Origin: Blastopirellula sp. J2-11
GTDB taxonomy: Bacteria > Planctomycetota > Planctomycetia > Pirellulales > Pirellulaceae
Assembly (NCBI RefSeq): GCF_024584705.1
Contig: NZ_CP097384.1
Location: 6,364,986-6,428,985 of the forward strand
DNA length: 64,000 nucleotides
Direction: 5' to 3'
Shown: positions 17,226-28,157 of the stretch, piece after piece
Layout of the letters: each line of letters begins with the position of its first letter
Position numbering within the stretch: position 1 is the first letter of the stretch
Made by a program: the position numbers and the translations under genes
Notes under the pieces: model-generated
What the model was told of the DNA's origin: nothing
Database searches by the model: none
The model's input: the letters and a program-made list of their open reading frames with translations, nothing else

Positions 17226-18317
17226 CTACGGGAGAGACGTCACTTCGCCACCGCTGGAAGTCCCCAACGAGCCCCAAACGCCGTAGAGAGAGGGACCGGT
17301 ATATCGCTGCGGTTCGCTCGGCGGATTGGGGGTATCGGCGACGCGGAGACTGGGATCACCGGCATCGATCGTGTCAGGGATGAACTTGACCGCCCCATCT
17401 CCAAATACGACGTTGACGCCGCCGGGGTGATAACTGCTGGCCGTCATCAACTCATTGTCGAGCGTTCCTCCAGAGTCGTTCGAGCAGGAGGGGGAGTTTG
17501 GGGGAAGCACGACATGCCACTGCGTAAACACGGTGTGCGCGTCGGCCCAACGCCAGCCTGGCAACTCGTTATCTCCACGAGAGTAGACGCCGCCGGTCAA
17601 AGTGCCGCTCGGCCCACGCCGCGCCGAACAAATGCTCGCAGCGTCTCCATTGCTGTATCCGACGCTGTTGGCGACTCCTTGGCCAATTTTTTGGCTTCCG
17701 ATGACGCCGATCTTCATTTCCGTCAGAAACAACGTATTGCTCGATCCATCGGTCAAGCTGCTGAACTTTTTCGTCACGCGGTATTGATTGCCAAAGACGC
17801 CGCGGCATTCCCACCAATCCCAGGGGTTCCAATAGTCGCCGCGATTGACGTGATAGCTGTTACGCCCCATTTCGCCTGCATTGGTCGCCGAGTTTCCATC
17901 GGAAGGACAAAGCAACGTTTGAACGGACGTTCGCAATAACGTCGTGCCATTCCAGGGGAATTCCGTCCCTACATGCGTGCTGACGAACTGATCATACATC
18001 GCTTGTTGCTCAAGATACGGCAACAACACGGTGATGTAGCTCCAGCGGCCGCGATCATCGTGGTGATACTCATCGGGGTTGGTCCGGCTGAAATCGCGAA
18101 ACGCGTCCTGATGCGACCCCCCCGGGAATTTCCCGAACGTATCGTGAAAATTGTGGGTGGCCAGCCCCATTTGCTTGAGCTGATTGGTGCACTGCATGCG
18201 TCGTGCAGCTTCGCGAGCCTGCTGAACCGCCGGCAACAGCAGAGCGATCAAAACCCCAATAATGGCGATTACCACTAGTAACTCAACCAGCGTAAAACCT
18301 TTTTTACGTGTTAGCAT
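17226..18317 (-). CDS. DUF1559 protein with type IV pilin-like N-terminus
   Basis: The 363-residue protein opens with LTRKKGFTLVELLVVIAIIG, a prepilin peptidase site (after G7) followed by the hydrophobic pilin helix. Then come the DUF1559 markers: LLPAVQQAREAARRMQC, NQLKQMGLATHNFHD, and a late DGAVKFIPDTI after a His-containing HPGGVNVVFG segment. The ATG ending at 18317 is preceded by GGAAGGA at good spacing; an upstream start would add 13 residues. The family is greatly expanded in planctomycetes and is probably assembled into surface or periplasmic fibres. Its downstream partner is the small lipoprotein. Confidence 0.93.
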   Translation of the reverse strand: MLTRKKGFTLVELLVVIAIIGVLIALLLPAVQQAREAARRMQCTNQLKQMGLATHNFHDTFGKFPGGSHQDAFRDFSRTNPDEYHHDDRGRWSYITVLLPYLEQQAMYDQFVSTHVGTEFPWNGTTLLRTSVQTLLCPSDGNSATNAGEMGRNSYHVNRGDYWNPWDWWECRGVFGNQYRVTKKFSSLTDGSSNTLFLTEMKIGVIGSQKIGQGVANSVGYSNGDAASICSARRGPSGTLTGGVYSRGDNELPGWRWADAHTVFTQWHVVLPPNSPSCSNDSGGTLDNELMTASSYHPGGVNVVFGDGAVKFIPDTIDAGDPSLRVADTPNPPSEPQRYTGPSLYGVWGSLGTSSGGEVTSLP

Positions 18318-18706
18318 AGTATGTCCTTCCGGATAAATATAAGACCGATCCACCACCGCCAGACGTGTTTCCCGCCTAGGGATTCTTTTTCTACCGCAGA
18401 CGAGGGTTAACGGAAGCTACGATTCTACCGACAGAATAGCAAAACTCCAACAAAAAAACCTGACTTCCGTTATTATTAGTTTCTGCGCGATATTTTCGTT
18501 CGGTCACATATCTCAAAACATACCAGTATTGCAATTTATGTCTCCACATCCCTGTGCCTGGTTTCGCAAAATGACTGCGTGATTCAGGACTGTTGAGATT
18601 TTTGACGCCGGCGATTCGGCTTCGACCCGTTGTCACTATACAGGCGTCCCCTAGAATAGAGAGTTTCGCTGAACTTTCGCCCGAATCGACGCATGGATGG
18701 GCCCTT
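18318..18706. other. AT-rich divergent intergenic region
   Basis: This 389-base region holds the divergent promoters of the DUF1559 gene and uvrA. An AT-rich tract at roughly 18410-18540 contains no supported gene. A sigma70-like promoter toward uvrA is listed separately. Confidence 0.6.
18630..18657 (+). promoter_or_regulatory. candidate sigma70-type promoter of uvrA
   Basis: TTGTCA (18630-18635) and TAGAAT (18652-18657) are separated by 16 bases and lie 50 bases before the chosen uvrA start. The match is good for a housekeeping promoter. No SOS box was identified. Confidence 0.5.
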
Positions 18707-21700
18707 ATGCCGGTAACCGATATCGAGATCAAAGGCGCACGCGAGCATAATCTTCGCGACGTCTCTCTCGTTCTTCCCCGGAACAAGCTGATCTGCCTGA
18801 CCGGCGTCAGCGGCAGCGGCAAAAGCTCGCTGGCGTTTGACACCGTTTACGCCGAAGGTCAGCGCCGATACGTCGAGAGCCTCTCCAGCTATGCTCGCCA
18901 GTTCATGGGGCAAATGCCCAAGCCCGAGGTTGACTACATCGGCGGGCTCACGCCGTCGATCTCGATTTCGCAAAAGACGACCGGCAATAATCCGCGCAGC
19001 ACCGTCGGCACCATCACCGAGATCAACGATTTTCTCCGTATCCTGTTCGCTCGGATCGGTAAAGGACATTGCAACGAGTGCGGCAAGGCGCTGACCGCCC
19101 AAACCCGCGAACAAATTCTCGAGCACATCCTCGCGATGGAGGCCGACTCGCAGATCATCATCCTCGCGCCGCTGATCCGCGGCCAAAAAGGAGAGCACCG
19201 GGACCTGTTTATCGATCTGCTGAAGCAGGGTTTCGTGCGGGCCCGGGTCGACGGCAGGATTACGAATCTGACCGATGACCTGATGCTCGATCGGCAGTTG
19301 CGGCACAACGTCGAGTTGGTGGTCGATCGGCTGACGATCACGCCAAGCGTCCGGGGCCGTTTAGCGGAAGCGGTCGAGCTGGCGATGAAAATGGGGGACG
19401 GCAGCCTAATCATCGCTCCTCGTGTAGAGGAAGATGAAGAAGCGGAAGCTCCGGAAACTCCCGCCAAAAAAACCCGCTCGCGGAAGAAGCAGAAAAAGAA
19501 CGAAGTCGCCGGCGACATGATGTTCTCGGTCGACTATGCCTGCGTCGATTGCGGCGTTTCGTTCGATCCCCCCACGCCGCAGTTATTCAGCTTTAACAGT
19601 CCGCATGGGATGTGTCCTGTTTGCGACGGACTGGGGCAGATCTACACGTTCGATCCCGAGCTGCTCGTCCCCGACGTGACCCTCACCTTCAAAAAAGGGG
19701 CGATCGAAATTCTGGGCAAGTGGACCGATCTGGGCCGCTGGAAGCGCCATATCTACAAAGGAGTCGCCGAAACGATGGAGCGCAAGCTCAATCTCGACGC
19801 CGGCGCGTTTCTCGATACTCCTTGGCGCGACATGGACGAAAACGTCAAACAGATCCTGCTGCATGGCGCCGGCGAGCAACATATCACCTTTACGTGGCGC
19901 GCCGGGTCGGCGCCGCAAAAGTATGGCGGAACCTATGACGGCATCGTGCCGGAGATGCTCGAGAAATACCGCAACAGCAACTCCAAGCCGCAAATTCGCC
20001 AGCTCGAAAAATATATGTCGACCGTCGGCTGCCCCGAATGCGGCGGCCAGCGACTGAACGCCCAAGCGCGGTTCGTCAAATTGGGCACCACCAGCAAGGC
20101 CTTTACGGACAAACCGGTTCTTTCTCTGCCGGAAGTGTCGGAACTGGCGATTCAAGACGCGACCGAGTTCTTCGCACATCTTGATCTCGACGCAATGTCG
20201 CAAAAGATCGGCGCCGAAGCGATCAAAGAAGTCCGTGGGCGGCTCGGCTTTCTCGAGAATGTCGGTCTCGAATATCTGACGCTCAGCCGCACCGCGCCCA
20301 CTCTCTCTGGCGGCGAGTCGCAGCGCATTCGCTTGGCCGGGCAAATCGGCTGCGGCCTGGTCGGCGTCACCTACATCCTGGATGAACCCTCGATCGGCCT
20401 CCATCCCCGCGACAACGACCGCTTGTTGGCGACTCTCAATGACCTGCGCGACCTGGGCAACACGGTGTTGGTGGTTGAGCATGACGAAGACACGATGCGC
20501 GTCGCCGACCATGTGATCGACTTTGGTCCCGGCGCCGGCGTCCGCGGCGGATTTATCGTCGCCCAAGGTTTGGCCGAAGAGATCGCCGCCAATCCGGAGA
20601 GCGTCACCGGTCGGTTTTTGGCCGGTACCGAAAAGATCGACGTGCCAGAAACGCGGCGGCATATCGGTGAGAAAAAACTGACCATTGTCGGCGCCGCTGA
20701 AAACAACCTGAAGAACGTCAACGTCGAGATTCCGCTCGGCGGCTTTGTCTGCGTGACCGGCGTCAGCGGCAGCGGCAAAAGCAGCGTCGTCAACGATATC
20801 TTGGTCGAAGCGCTGCGCCGCGATCTGAATCATGGTCTCGGCGAACCGGGAGCCCATGAGCGGATCGACGGGCTCGAGCACCTCGACAAGATGATCGCGA
20901 TCGACCAATCGCCGATCGGGCGAACGCCGCGCAGCAACCCGGCGACCTATATCAAGGTCTTCGACGACATCCGCAACCTGTTTGCGCAGCTTCCCGAGTC
21001 GCGGCGCCGCGGCTACAAGCCGGGACGCTTTAGCTTTAACGTCGACGGCGGGCGCTGTTCGGCCTGCGAAGGGAACGGCGCCAACAAGCTGGAAATGGAC
21101 TTTCTGGCCGACATCTGGGTCACCTGTCCGGTCTGCGAAGGGCATCGCTTCAACCGCGAAACGCTGGAAGTCCGCTTCAAAGAAGCGTCGATTTCCGACG
21201 TGCTCGAAATGGACGTTCAGGAAGCGCTGAAGCTGTTCGAAAACGTCCCGACGATCGCTCACAAACTGCAAACGCTGCACGATGTCGGTCTCGACTACAT
21301 CAAGCTGGGTCAACCTTCGCCCACGCTCTCTGGCGGTGAAGCGCAGCGCATTAAGCTGGCCAAAGAACTGGTCAAGCGCAGCACCGGACGCACGCTGTAC
21401 TTGCTGGACGAACCGACGACCGGCCTGCACTTTGCTGACGTCAAGATGCTCTTGAAAGTGCTGCACGCCTTCGCCGAGCAAGGGAACACCGTGCTAGTAG
21501 TCGAGCACAATCTTGACGTGATCAAGACCGCCGACTGGCTGATTGATATGGGACCCGAAGGGGGCTCGACCGGCGGAAATGTGGTCGCCTGCGGAACGCC
21601 GGAAACGGTCGCGGAAGTCGCCGAGTCGCACACAGGTCAAGCGCTGAAGGCGGTTTTGGCCGGCAAACAAAGCCGTGCCGTAACCGAGATCAAGCGAGCC

Positions 21701-24700
21701 GCCAAAGCGGCCCAGAATAAGCGCGATCAAAAAGCGGCCAAGGTGATCGATGTCCGCGGCGCCAAGATGCACAACCTGAAAGACGTCGACGCCCAAATCG
21801 ACCGCGAGAAGATGACCGTCTTTTGCGGACCGAGCGGCAGCGGCAAGAGTTCGCTGGCGATGGACACGATCTATGCCGAAGGACAACGCCGCTATGTCGA
21901 AAGCTTGAGCGCCTACGCGCGGCAGTTTGTCGGCCAGATGCAAAAGCCGCGAGTCGATCATATCGAAGGGCTCTCGCCGGCGATCGCGATCGAGCAAAAG
22001 AACTTGGGCAACTCGCCGCGGTCGACCGTCGGCACGGTAACCGAGATTTACGACTACCTGCGCGTCATGATGCCGCGGCTCGGTACGCCATATTGCCCCG
22101 ATTGCGAAATCCCAATCAGCACGCAGACCTCGTCGATGATCACCGACAAGATCTTGACCGAGCCCACCGAAACCAAGCTGTTTTTGATGGCGCCGATCAC
22201 GCTGGAAGTCGGTCAGCAATACGCCGAACTGTGGGAAGACCTGAAAACGACCGGCTATCAGCGCATCCGCGTCGACGGTGTTGTTCATACGCTCGACAAA
22301 CCGCCGAAGGTCGATCGCCGCCGGCATCATGATGTGGAAGTGATCGTCGACCGGATTTCGGTCAAAGAAGAATCGCGTACCCGCATCGCCGACAGCGTTG
22401 AAAATGGGCTCAGTCTTGGCGCCGGTTTCTTGCATGTCGCTTATGTCGACGAAAAAATGCCCGAGCATCGCTGGCGCGTGAAACGTCACAGCCAAAAGCT
22501 GTCATGCGGCAATTGCGATCGGAGCTTCGATCAACTTTCGCCCCACAACTTTTCGTTCAACAGCCAACTGGGTTGGTGCCCTGACTGCGAAGGGCTCGGC
22601 ACGCAAACCGGCGCCGATCCGACGGCGCTGCTGAGCGATCCCAAGTTGACGCTTCGCGAAGGAGCGCTGAAACTGTGGCCCGGCGTGCAGCACGATATCT
22701 CGCTGCTGATGCTCGAAGCGCTTTCGGCCGGCGCCGGGGTTCCGCTCGACACGCCGTTCGAGCGGCTCAGCAGTCGCCATCGGCGCGTGCTGCTGCACGG
22801 TACCGCCGACCAATGGTTTGACGTCCACTCCGGCGAAGATCAGGCCCAGCGACCGATTTTCCGCTTTCAGTTCAAAGGTTTGTACCCGGCGCTTGAAGAA
22901 GCGTCGCGTCTGTCGCAAGCCTTCCGCATGCAGTTGGAAAGCCTGGTCGCTGAAGTCGAATGCACCACTTGCTGCGGCAGTCGACTGCGTGACGATACGT
23001 CGGCGGTTCGCTTCCGCGATCAAACGGTGCTCGACATCTGCAGCATGCCGATGGGCCTGTTGCTGGAATTCATTCAAGGTTGGAAGCTGAAAAAGCGAGA
23101 AACGAGAATCGCGGGCGAAATCGTCCGCGAACTCGAAAATCGCGTGCAGTTTCTCTGCGACGTGGGGCTCGAATACCTCACGCTGCGGCGCACCGCGCCA
23201 ACTCTCTCGGCCGGCGAAGCGCAACGTATTCGTCTCGCCAGTCAGCTCGGCAGCGGCCTGTGCGGCGTTCTTTATGTGTTAGACGAACCGACGATCGGGC
23301 TGCATCCTCGCGACAATCGGCGGTTGCTCGCTGCGCTCCATCGCCTGCGCGATCTGGGTAACACGTTGATTGTGGTCGAGCATGATCACGAAGTGATCGA
23401 AGGGAGCGACAAGTTGCTCGACTTCGGCCCTCAGGCAGGCGTTAACGGCGGCACGATTGTCGCCTCGGGAACTCCCAAGCAGGTCGGTAAGAACAAGGAC
23501 TCGGTCACTGGTCCCTATGTCAGCGGCAAGAAGGCGATCTCGATTCCGTCGAATCGGCGGATGCCTTCGATCCGCAAGCTGGCGGCTCAAGGCGAGCCGT
23601 TCGATTTCACCTCTCCCAGCGGCGATTGGCTCGAGGTGGTCGGCGCACGACACAACAACTTGCGCAACATCAACGTTCGTTTACCGCTCGGCGCGCTAGT
23701 CGCGATCGCCGGTCCCAGCGGCAGCGGCAAAAGCAGTTTGATGCAAGAGGTAATTTACAACTCGCTGGCCCGCACGTTGCATCGCGCTTCGACCACGCCT
23801 GGCGCGCATGACGCGATTCGCGGCATCGAAGCGATTAACAAAGTGATCCGGGTCGATCAGCAGCCGCTGGGCAACTCGCCCAGTTCCAACGCGGCGACCT
23901 ACACCGGCGTCTTTGACGTCATCCGCGATCTCTTTTCGCAACTTCCCGAAGCGAAGCTTCGCGGCTATACGCCGCGTCGATTTAGCTTTAACGTCGAAGG
24001 GGGACGTTGCGACACTTGCGAAGGGATGGGGCAAAAATGTATCGAAATGCACTTCTTGCCAGACGTCTGGGTCACCTGCGAAACATGCGACGGTCATCGC
24101 TACAACGAAGAAACCCTTTCGGTCCGCTATCACGGCCAATCGATCGCCGACGTCCTGGAAATGCCGATCGGTCAGGCCGTCACCCTGTTTGAGAACATCC
24201 CCAAGATTCGCCGCATTTTGCAGACTCTATGCGATGTAGGTCTCGACTACGTGACGCTCGGCCAACCCGCTCCAACGCTCTCTGGCGGTGAAGCCCAGCG
24301 CGTCAAACTAGCGGCCGAACTGGCGCGTCCTGATACCGGCAAGACCCTCTATCTGCTTGACGAACCGACGACCGGTCTGCACTTTGAAGACCTTCGCAAA
24401 TTGCTCGACGTCTTCCATCGCTTGGTCGATCTGGGCAACACGGTCGTGGTGATCGAACATAACCTGGATGTCATGAAGCAGGCCGACTGGATCCTGGAGA
24501 TCGGTCCGGAAGCAGGCGCCGAAGGAGGTCAACTCGTCACCGCTGGTACTCCCGAAGATGTGGTCGACTACAGCAACGCGTTCGACAAAGGAGAAGAGCC
24601 GTATCGCTCGCACACCGGCGAAGCGCTGAAGCCCTATTTGGCCGCCGGACCGTACGAAGAACGAGGCTCGTTCGATCCTTCGAAAGCCGAAGACGAGCGC

Positions 24701-25690
24701 GAAGGGGATATGGACATCGCCGACGTCGGTCGCGCCACCAAGATGCCGTGGGAGATGGACGGCCGCCGCTGGCACACCAAAGATCGGGTCGGTCGCACCG
24801 GCGAAGCTTGCAACTGGGACGGCAAAATCCTCTCGGCGGTCGTCGATCGAATTGTCGACATCGGTGAGTTCAGCGATATCAATTGGAACTCGCGCACCAT
24901 CGTCGAGATCTCGGGGCTCAAAAAGAGCGACGGCTGGTTCTTTCACGCGATCACCGGCGAAACCTGGCTCCTCAAGATGAAGTTCCGCGTCCATAAAGGA
25001 ACATTCGACCGCATGGAGCTGCCGAGTCGCCTGGCTTTGCCGACGCTGAACGAACTGGAAGATCTGCCGATCTACAGCAATGAGCCTCGCGTCAAAGTGA
25101 AAAACCTCCGCGGGCCGTTCCAGGAGATCGAGATTCGCGCTCATACGCATGAAGAAGTGAACCGCCCTGAATTTTGGGAGTTTCTCGAACAAGCGGTCGC
25201 TGGTTTCGACAAATACCTGAGCTTGCTCACGCAAAACGTCGAAGATCACATGCCCTGGAAAAAGCTGGGCGAGAAATGGCATCTGTCACGCAAAGGATTT
25301 CCGCCGGGCAAAAACGCCCAATGGGACGCCAACGTGCTGGAAGATCTGCTGTCGCTGCTGATGGAGACGGCCGACGACTCCGAGATCCTCTGGAACAACC
25401 AGATGATCGTCAACGTCATGGCGGCCGGAGTCAGCGGCTCGTGGGCCAGCGTCACTAGCAAACGCCCGGAAGACGTCCGCCTGACGATTCGCGTTCCCCG
25501 CGGCGCCGTCGCCTTGGGACGGATCGCCGGACTGGGGCAAGAGCCCGACATCGACGCCAAGCCGGACGGTGACGTGGTGAAGATCCACTTCCGCACGACG
25601 GAAGATCTCGAGAAAGGAGATCTCTCCGAGTTCCTGCAAGAAACGCTGCAGGCCATCGCCAACGCTAACGGGCAGAAGAAGCTGTTCTAA
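18707..25690 (+). CDS. uvrA: tandem (double-length) UvrA with duplicated C-terminal extension
   Basis: This 2,327-residue protein is two UvrA units in one chain plus an extension. UvrA recognises DNA lesions with UvrB in nucleotide excision repair. Four Walker A motifs start near residues 33, 685, 1041 and 1669; four ABC signatures lie near 533 (LSGGE), 874 (LSGGE), 1500 (LSAGE) and 1858 (LSGGE). All four zinc fingers keep C-x2-C ... C-x2-C (for example CVDC/CPVC and CETC). Each unit keeps the Uvr[14 protein letters not shown] run. From about 2013 to 2327 there is an extra region made of two related domains opening with MPW. I chose the ATG at 18707 because it begins the first beta strand; an upstream in-frame start adds 38 non-conserved residues. 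Confidence 0.95.
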   Translation: MPVTDIEIKGAREHNLRDVSLVLPRNKLICLTGVSGSGKSSLAFDTVYAEGQRRYVESLSSYARQFMGQMPKPEVDYIGGLTPSISISQKTTGNNPRSTVGTITEINDFLRILFARIGKGHCNECGKALTAQTREQILEHILAMEADSQIIILAPLIRGQKGEHRDLFIDLLKQGFVRARVDGRITNLTDDLMLDRQLRHNVELVVDRLTITPSVRGRLAEAVELAMKMGDGSLIIAPRVEEDEEAEAPETPAKKTRSRKKQKKNEVAGDMMFSVDYACVDCGVSFDPPTPQLFSFNSPHGMCPVCDGLGQIYTFDPELLVPDVTLTFKKGAIEILGKWTDLGRWKRHIYKGVAETMERKLNLDAGAFLDTPWRDMDENVKQILLHGAGEQHITFTWRAGSAPQKYGGTYDGIVPEMLEKYRNSNSKPQIRQLEKYMSTVGCPECGGQRLNAQARFVKLGTTSKAFTDKPVLSLPEVSELAIQDATEFFAHLDLDAMSQKIGAEAIKEVRGRLGFLENVGLEYLTLSRTAPTLSGGESQRIRLAGQIGCGLVGVTYILDEPSIGLHPRDNDRLLATLNDLRDLGNTVLVVEHDEDTMRVADHVIDFGPGAGVRGGFIVAQGLAEEIAANPESVTGRFLAGTEKIDVPETRRHIGEKKLTIVGAAENNLKNVNVEIPLGGFVCVTGVSGSGKSSVVNDILVEALRRDLNHGLGEPGAHERIDGLEHLDKMIAIDQSPIGRTPRSNPATYIKVFDDIRNLFAQLPESRRRGYKPGRFSFNVDGGRCSACEGNGANKLEMDFLADIWVTCPVCEGHRFNRETLEVRFKEASISDVLEMDVQEALKLFENVPTIAHKLQTLHDVGLDYIKLGQPSPTLSGGEAQRIKLAKELVKRSTGRTLYLLDEPTTGLHFADVKMLLKVLHAFAEQGNTVLVVEHNLDVIKTADWLIDMGPEGGSTGGNVVACGTPETVAEVAESHTGQALKAVLAGKQSRAVTEIKRAAKAAQNKRDQKAAKVIDVRGAKMHNLKDVDAQIDREKMTVFCGPSGSGKSSLAMDTIYAEGQRRYVESLSAYARQFVGQMQKPRVDHIEGLSPAIAIEQKNLGNSPRSTVGTVTEIYDYLRVMMPRLGTPYCPDCEIPISTQTSSMITDKILTEPTETKLFLMAPITLEVGQQYAELWEDLKTTGYQRIRVDGVVHTLDKPPKVDRRRHHDVEVIVDRISVKEESRTRIADSVENGLSLGAGFLHVAYVDEKMPEHRWRVKRHSQKLSCGNCDRSFDQLSPHNFSFNSQLGWCPDCEGLGTQTGADPTALLSDPKLTLREGALKLWPGVQHDISLLMLEALSAGAGVPLDTPFERLSSRHRRVLLHGTADQWFDVHSGEDQAQRPIFRFQFKGLYPALEEASRLSQAFRMQLESLVAEVECTTCCGSRLRDDTSAVRFRDQTVLDICSMPMGLLLEFIQGWKLKKRETRIAGEIVRELENRVQFLCDVGLEYLTLRRTAPTLSAGEAQRIRLASQLGSGLCGVLYVLDEPTIGLHPRDNRRLLAALHRLRDLGNTLIVVEHDHEVIEGSDKLLDFGPQAGVNGGTIVASGTPKQVGKNKDSVTGPYVSGKKAISIPSNRRMPSIRKLAAQGEPFDFTSPSGDWLEVVGARHNNLRNINVRLPLGALVAIAGPSGSGKSSLMQEVIYNSLARTLHRASTTPGAHDAIRGIEAINKVIRVDQQPLGNSPSSNAATYTGVFDVIRDLFSQLPEAKLRGYTPRRFSFNVEGGRCDTCEGMGQKCIEMHFLPDVWVTCETCDGHRYNEETLSVRYHGQSIADVLEMPIGQAVTLFENIPKIRRILQTLCDVGLDYVTLGQPAPTLSGGEAQRVKLAAELARPDTGKTLYLLDEPTTGLHFEDLRKLLDVFHRLVDLGNTVVVIEHNLDVMKQADWILEIGPEAGAEGGQLVTAGTPEDVVDYSNAFDKGEEPYRSHTGEALKPYLAAGPYEERGSFDPSKAEDEREGDMDIADVGRATKMPWEMDGRRWHTKDRVGRTGEACNWDGKILSAVVDRIVDIGEFSDINWNSRTIVEISGLKKSDGWFFHAITGETWLLKMKFRVHKGTFDRMELPSRLALPTLNELEDLPIYSNEPRVKVKNLRGPFQEIEIRAHTHEEVNRPEFWEFLEQAVAGFDKYLSLLTQNVEDHMPWKKLGEKWHLSRKGFPPGKNAQWDANVLEDLLSLLMETADDSEILWNNQMIVNVMAAGVSGSWASVTSKRPEDVRLTIRVPRGAVALGRIAGLGQEPDIDAKPDGDVVKIHFRTTEDLEKGDLSEFLQETLQAIANANGQKKLF

Positions 25691-25948
25691 GAAGAAAAAC
25701 GGGAAAGCCGAAAGCGGATTAGAGATTGGCCGCTGGAGGCTTTGATCCCAGCGACCAATTCTCTGCCAATCCAGACCGATTTCCCTCGGCTCGCCCACCA
25801 GGCGATGGCCACAACCTTCTTGCTCCGCTTTGCGGTGCTGCTAGCAGCACCGCAACATCCCTTGCATCCAACCAGCCGCGGCAAGTATAAGTCGCCCCCT
25901 ACGTTCCGCTGCGGCGGAAGGTCTCGTTTCGTTGAGGGAGCTGACGAC

Positions 25949-26404
25949 ATGTTGCGAACCACACTGCTGCTGGCGACCGCCTGCTTGATCGCCGCAGGCG
26001 GATGCACGACGACTCCGCTGATGTTCGGCAAGTCGCTCGCCAAAGAATTGGTCGAGGAGAACCTATCGATCGTCCAGCGTCGCGTCAGCGAAGAGATCCC
26101 CGGCGACACGCCGCAAGAGACCGCGCTCGCGGCGCTGAAACGGATGGGCTACGACTGCAAGATCGAGCACGCCGAGAAGTTCGTCTACCACAAACCGCTG
26201 GCCGACGGTTCGCTGGTCCCGGTCGAACTCTACAAGCGCGACTTCATCCAGTGCAGTTACACGCAAAAACATTATTGGGCTGAGGAAGATACGACCACCT
26301 TCGCCATCCTGCTAGAAAACGGCCGAGTCGAACGAATTCTGATCAACTGGGAAGCCGATGTTGCGGATATCGCCCAGGTCGATGTGAGCGTGAAGACGCG
26401 TTAA
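25949..26404 (+). CDS. small lipoprotein, function unknown
   Basis: The 151-residue product has a lipoprotein-like signal (MLRTTLLLATACLIAAGGC, Cys at 19) and a mature part of mixed alpha/beta character with RVSEEIPGDTPQETALAALKRMGYDC and a final ERILINWEADVADI. A GAGGGAG ribosome site lies upstream of the ATG at 25949; the frame is open upstream but that region lacks protein-like composition. No known domain was recognised. It follows uvrA by 258 bases and appears to be a separate unit. Confidence 0.65.
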   Translation: MLRTTLLLATACLIAAGGCTTTPLMFGKSLAKELVEENLSIVQRRVSEEIPGDTPQETALAALKRMGYDCKIEHAEKFVYHKPLADGSLVPVELYKRDFIQCSYTQKHYWAEEDTTTFAILLENGRVERILINWEADVADIAQVDVSVKTR

Positions 26405-26523
26405 ATCTGCGGTGGGCGGGACGAACCTCTCTTTTGGCGCCCGAATTGCGATGCTTGTCTTCTATCTGCAGACCACGGGCAGCGTGCGCCTGTTCAGCAT
26501 CCTTACCCCAGGAGTGAACTGCG

Positions 26524-27306
26524 ATGAATCTCGAAAACAAAGTTGCCTGGATCACTGGCGCCGCCTCTGGCATTGGCCGTGCGACTGCGCTGTTGTTTGC
26601 TCGACAGGGCGCCAAGGTCGCTTTGCTCGATTTGGACGAAGCGGGACTGACCACGCTCGCGGACGAGATCACGTCGCTCGGGGGGCAACCTTTGCCGCAA
26701 GTGGTTAACCTTCGCAATCCCGAACAAATGGAAAGCGCCGCGGCCGAGATCATCGCCCAGTGGGAACAACTTGACATTGTCATCGCCAACGGCGGCGTCA
26801 ATGGAACCTGGGCGCCGATCGAAGATCTCTCGCTCGACGAATGGAACGCAACGCAAGAGATCAACCTCCGCGGCGCGTTCCTGACGCTCAAGTATGCGAT
26901 TCCGCATTTAAAAAAACAGGGGGGAAGCGTCGTGATCACTTCCAGCGTCAACGGGACGCGCATCTTCAGCAACGCCGGCGCGACCGCCTATTCGTGCAGC
27001 AAAGCGGCGCAAGTGGCGCTGGCGAAAATGGCCGCGTTGGAATTGGCCGAACAGCGAATCCGCGTCAATGTCATCTGTCCAGGCGCGATCGAAACCGAGA
27101 TCAATGACTCGACGCTTAAGCGCGATCTCGATGACATTCGCGAACCGGTCGAATTTCCCGAAGGAAAAATTCCGTTAACCGACGGCATGCCGGGAACCGC
27201 GCTGCAGGTGGCCGACCTGATGCTGTTTCTCGCTTCCGACTCGGCGAGTCATATCACCGGCACCGAAATTTGGATCGATGGCGCTCAGTCGCTGTTGCAA
27301 GGGTAA
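26524..27306 (+). CDS. SDR-family NAD(P)-dependent oxidoreductase
   Basis: The 260-residue enzyme has the classical short-chain dehydrogenase pattern: TGAASGIG (11-18) for nucleotide binding, an acidic residue at the end of strand two (LLDLD) favouring NAD, IANGG in place of NAGG, ITSS catalytic serine and YSCSK active site. The C-terminal ITGTEIWIDGA run is also typical. The start has AGGAG eleven bases upstream. The substrate is unknown. Immediately downstream lies a 59-bp palindrome that may end its transcript. Confidence 0.9.
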   Translation: MNLENKVAWITGAASGIGRATALLFARQGAKVALLDLDEAGLTTLADEITSLGGQPLPQVVNLRNPEQMESAAAEIIAQWEQLDIVIANGGVNGTWAPIEDLSLDEWNATQEINLRGAFLTLKYAIPHLKKQGGSVVITSSVNGTRIFSNAGATAYSCSKAAQVALAKMAALELAEQRIRVNVICPGAIETEINDSTLKRDLDDIREPVEFPEGKIPLTDGMPGTALQVADLMLFLASDSASHITGTEIWIDGAQSLLQG

Positions 27307-27320
27307 GCAAGAAAGTGAGG

Positions 27321-27379
27321 AAGAAAAGGGGGTCAGGTCCGAATTTCGCGGCGAAATTCGGACCTGACCCCCTTTTCTT
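27321..27379. repeat. perfect 59-bp palindrome (GGGGTCAGGTCC element)
   Basis: Arms of 29 bases (27321-27349 and 27351-27379) are exact reverse complements about a single central base. The arms contain GGGGGTCAGGTCCGAATTTC and end in an A/T-rich tract, so the RNA could act as a terminator for the SDR gene. The GGGGTCAGGTC core resembles palindromes known to accompany IS200/REP-associated tyrosine transposases, but no transposase is present. Confidence 0.8.
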
Positions 27380-27499
27380 TACCGCGCGGCGAAAAAACAA
27401 GACGAGTCGACGACTCGGGGGAAGAGTCGCCGGCTCGCCTTGCAGTGAGAGCGTTACTCCGTCTACGGAAGGCTCTCGCTCGGCAATCAACCGATCGCC

Positions 27500-27994
27500 T
27501 TATTTTCCCATCTTCGCCGCCTGGTTAACGGTCAGCGCGATTTGCGTCAGTTTGTCATCGGCCGCTTCTTCCTCTTCGATGTTCTGCTTCAATAATTGCA
27601 GGCCATCCACATAATTCAAGAGCTCGGCCCAAGTGCAAAGCGTTCCGTAGGTCGCAATCTCGTAGTGCTCTACTTTTTGGGCCGCCGCGATCAATAGCGC
27701 GTCCATCACTTCGTCGTCCGCTTGCAGGCGCATGATGCCGGCGCCTTCTTTGATCAAACCGGCCATCGCTTCGCAAGTTTTGGACTTCGGCGATTTCCCC
27801 ATGGAGCGAAAGACTTCTTCGACCCGCGTGATATGCGTTTCGGTCTCTTGCAAATGACTTTCAAAAGCTTGCTTCAATGCGTGATCGGAAGCCTTGTCCG
27901 CCATTTTCGGCAACGCTTTGGCCATTTGCATCTCCGCGCTAAGCACATCTTGCAATTCTTCCCAAAAAGCGTCGGCAAGCGTATGCGTGGCCAT
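27500..27994 (-). CDS. ferritin-like DUF892 (YciE/YciF-type) protein
   Basis: The 164-residue all-helical protein matches the DUF892 family: [27 protein letters not shown] opening, [36 protein letters not shown] and [16 protein letters not shown]. Glu/His pairs in successive helices form the expected di-iron site of ferritin-like proteins. Members respond to osmotic or general stress in enterobacteria. A good GGAGGTCATTT ribosome site precedes the start. No neighbouring yci-type genes are seen. Confidence 0.9.
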   Translation of the reverse strand: MATHTLADAFWEELQDVLSAEMQMAKALPKMADKASDHALKQAFESHLQETETHITRVEEVFRSMGKSPKSKTCEAMAGLIKEGAGIMRLQADDEVMDALLIAAAQKVEHYEIATYGTLCTWAELLNYVDGLQLLKQNIEEEEAADDKLTQIALTVNQAAKMGK

Positions 27995-28157
27995 CTAAAT
28001 GACCTCCTTCAAAAGTCGATTATGGATTGCAGTTCCGTTCTACTTCGAGGAAATTGCAAACGACATGCCGAACAAAAACAGCCGCTTTTGCAGCAATTCC
28101 AGGGGAAAACCTGATCGTCTTATGACCACGCCGGTCGTCTCCCCATCGCGCTGGGGG

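Noticed and set aside
19583..21481. 632-codon minus-strand open frame
   Set aside because: It is antisense to the certain uvrA coding sequence and has the composition of a mirrored GC-rich frame.
22502..25282. Further long minus-strand frames antisense to uvrA
   Set aside because: Shadow frames; plus-strand UvrA motifs are continuous throughout.
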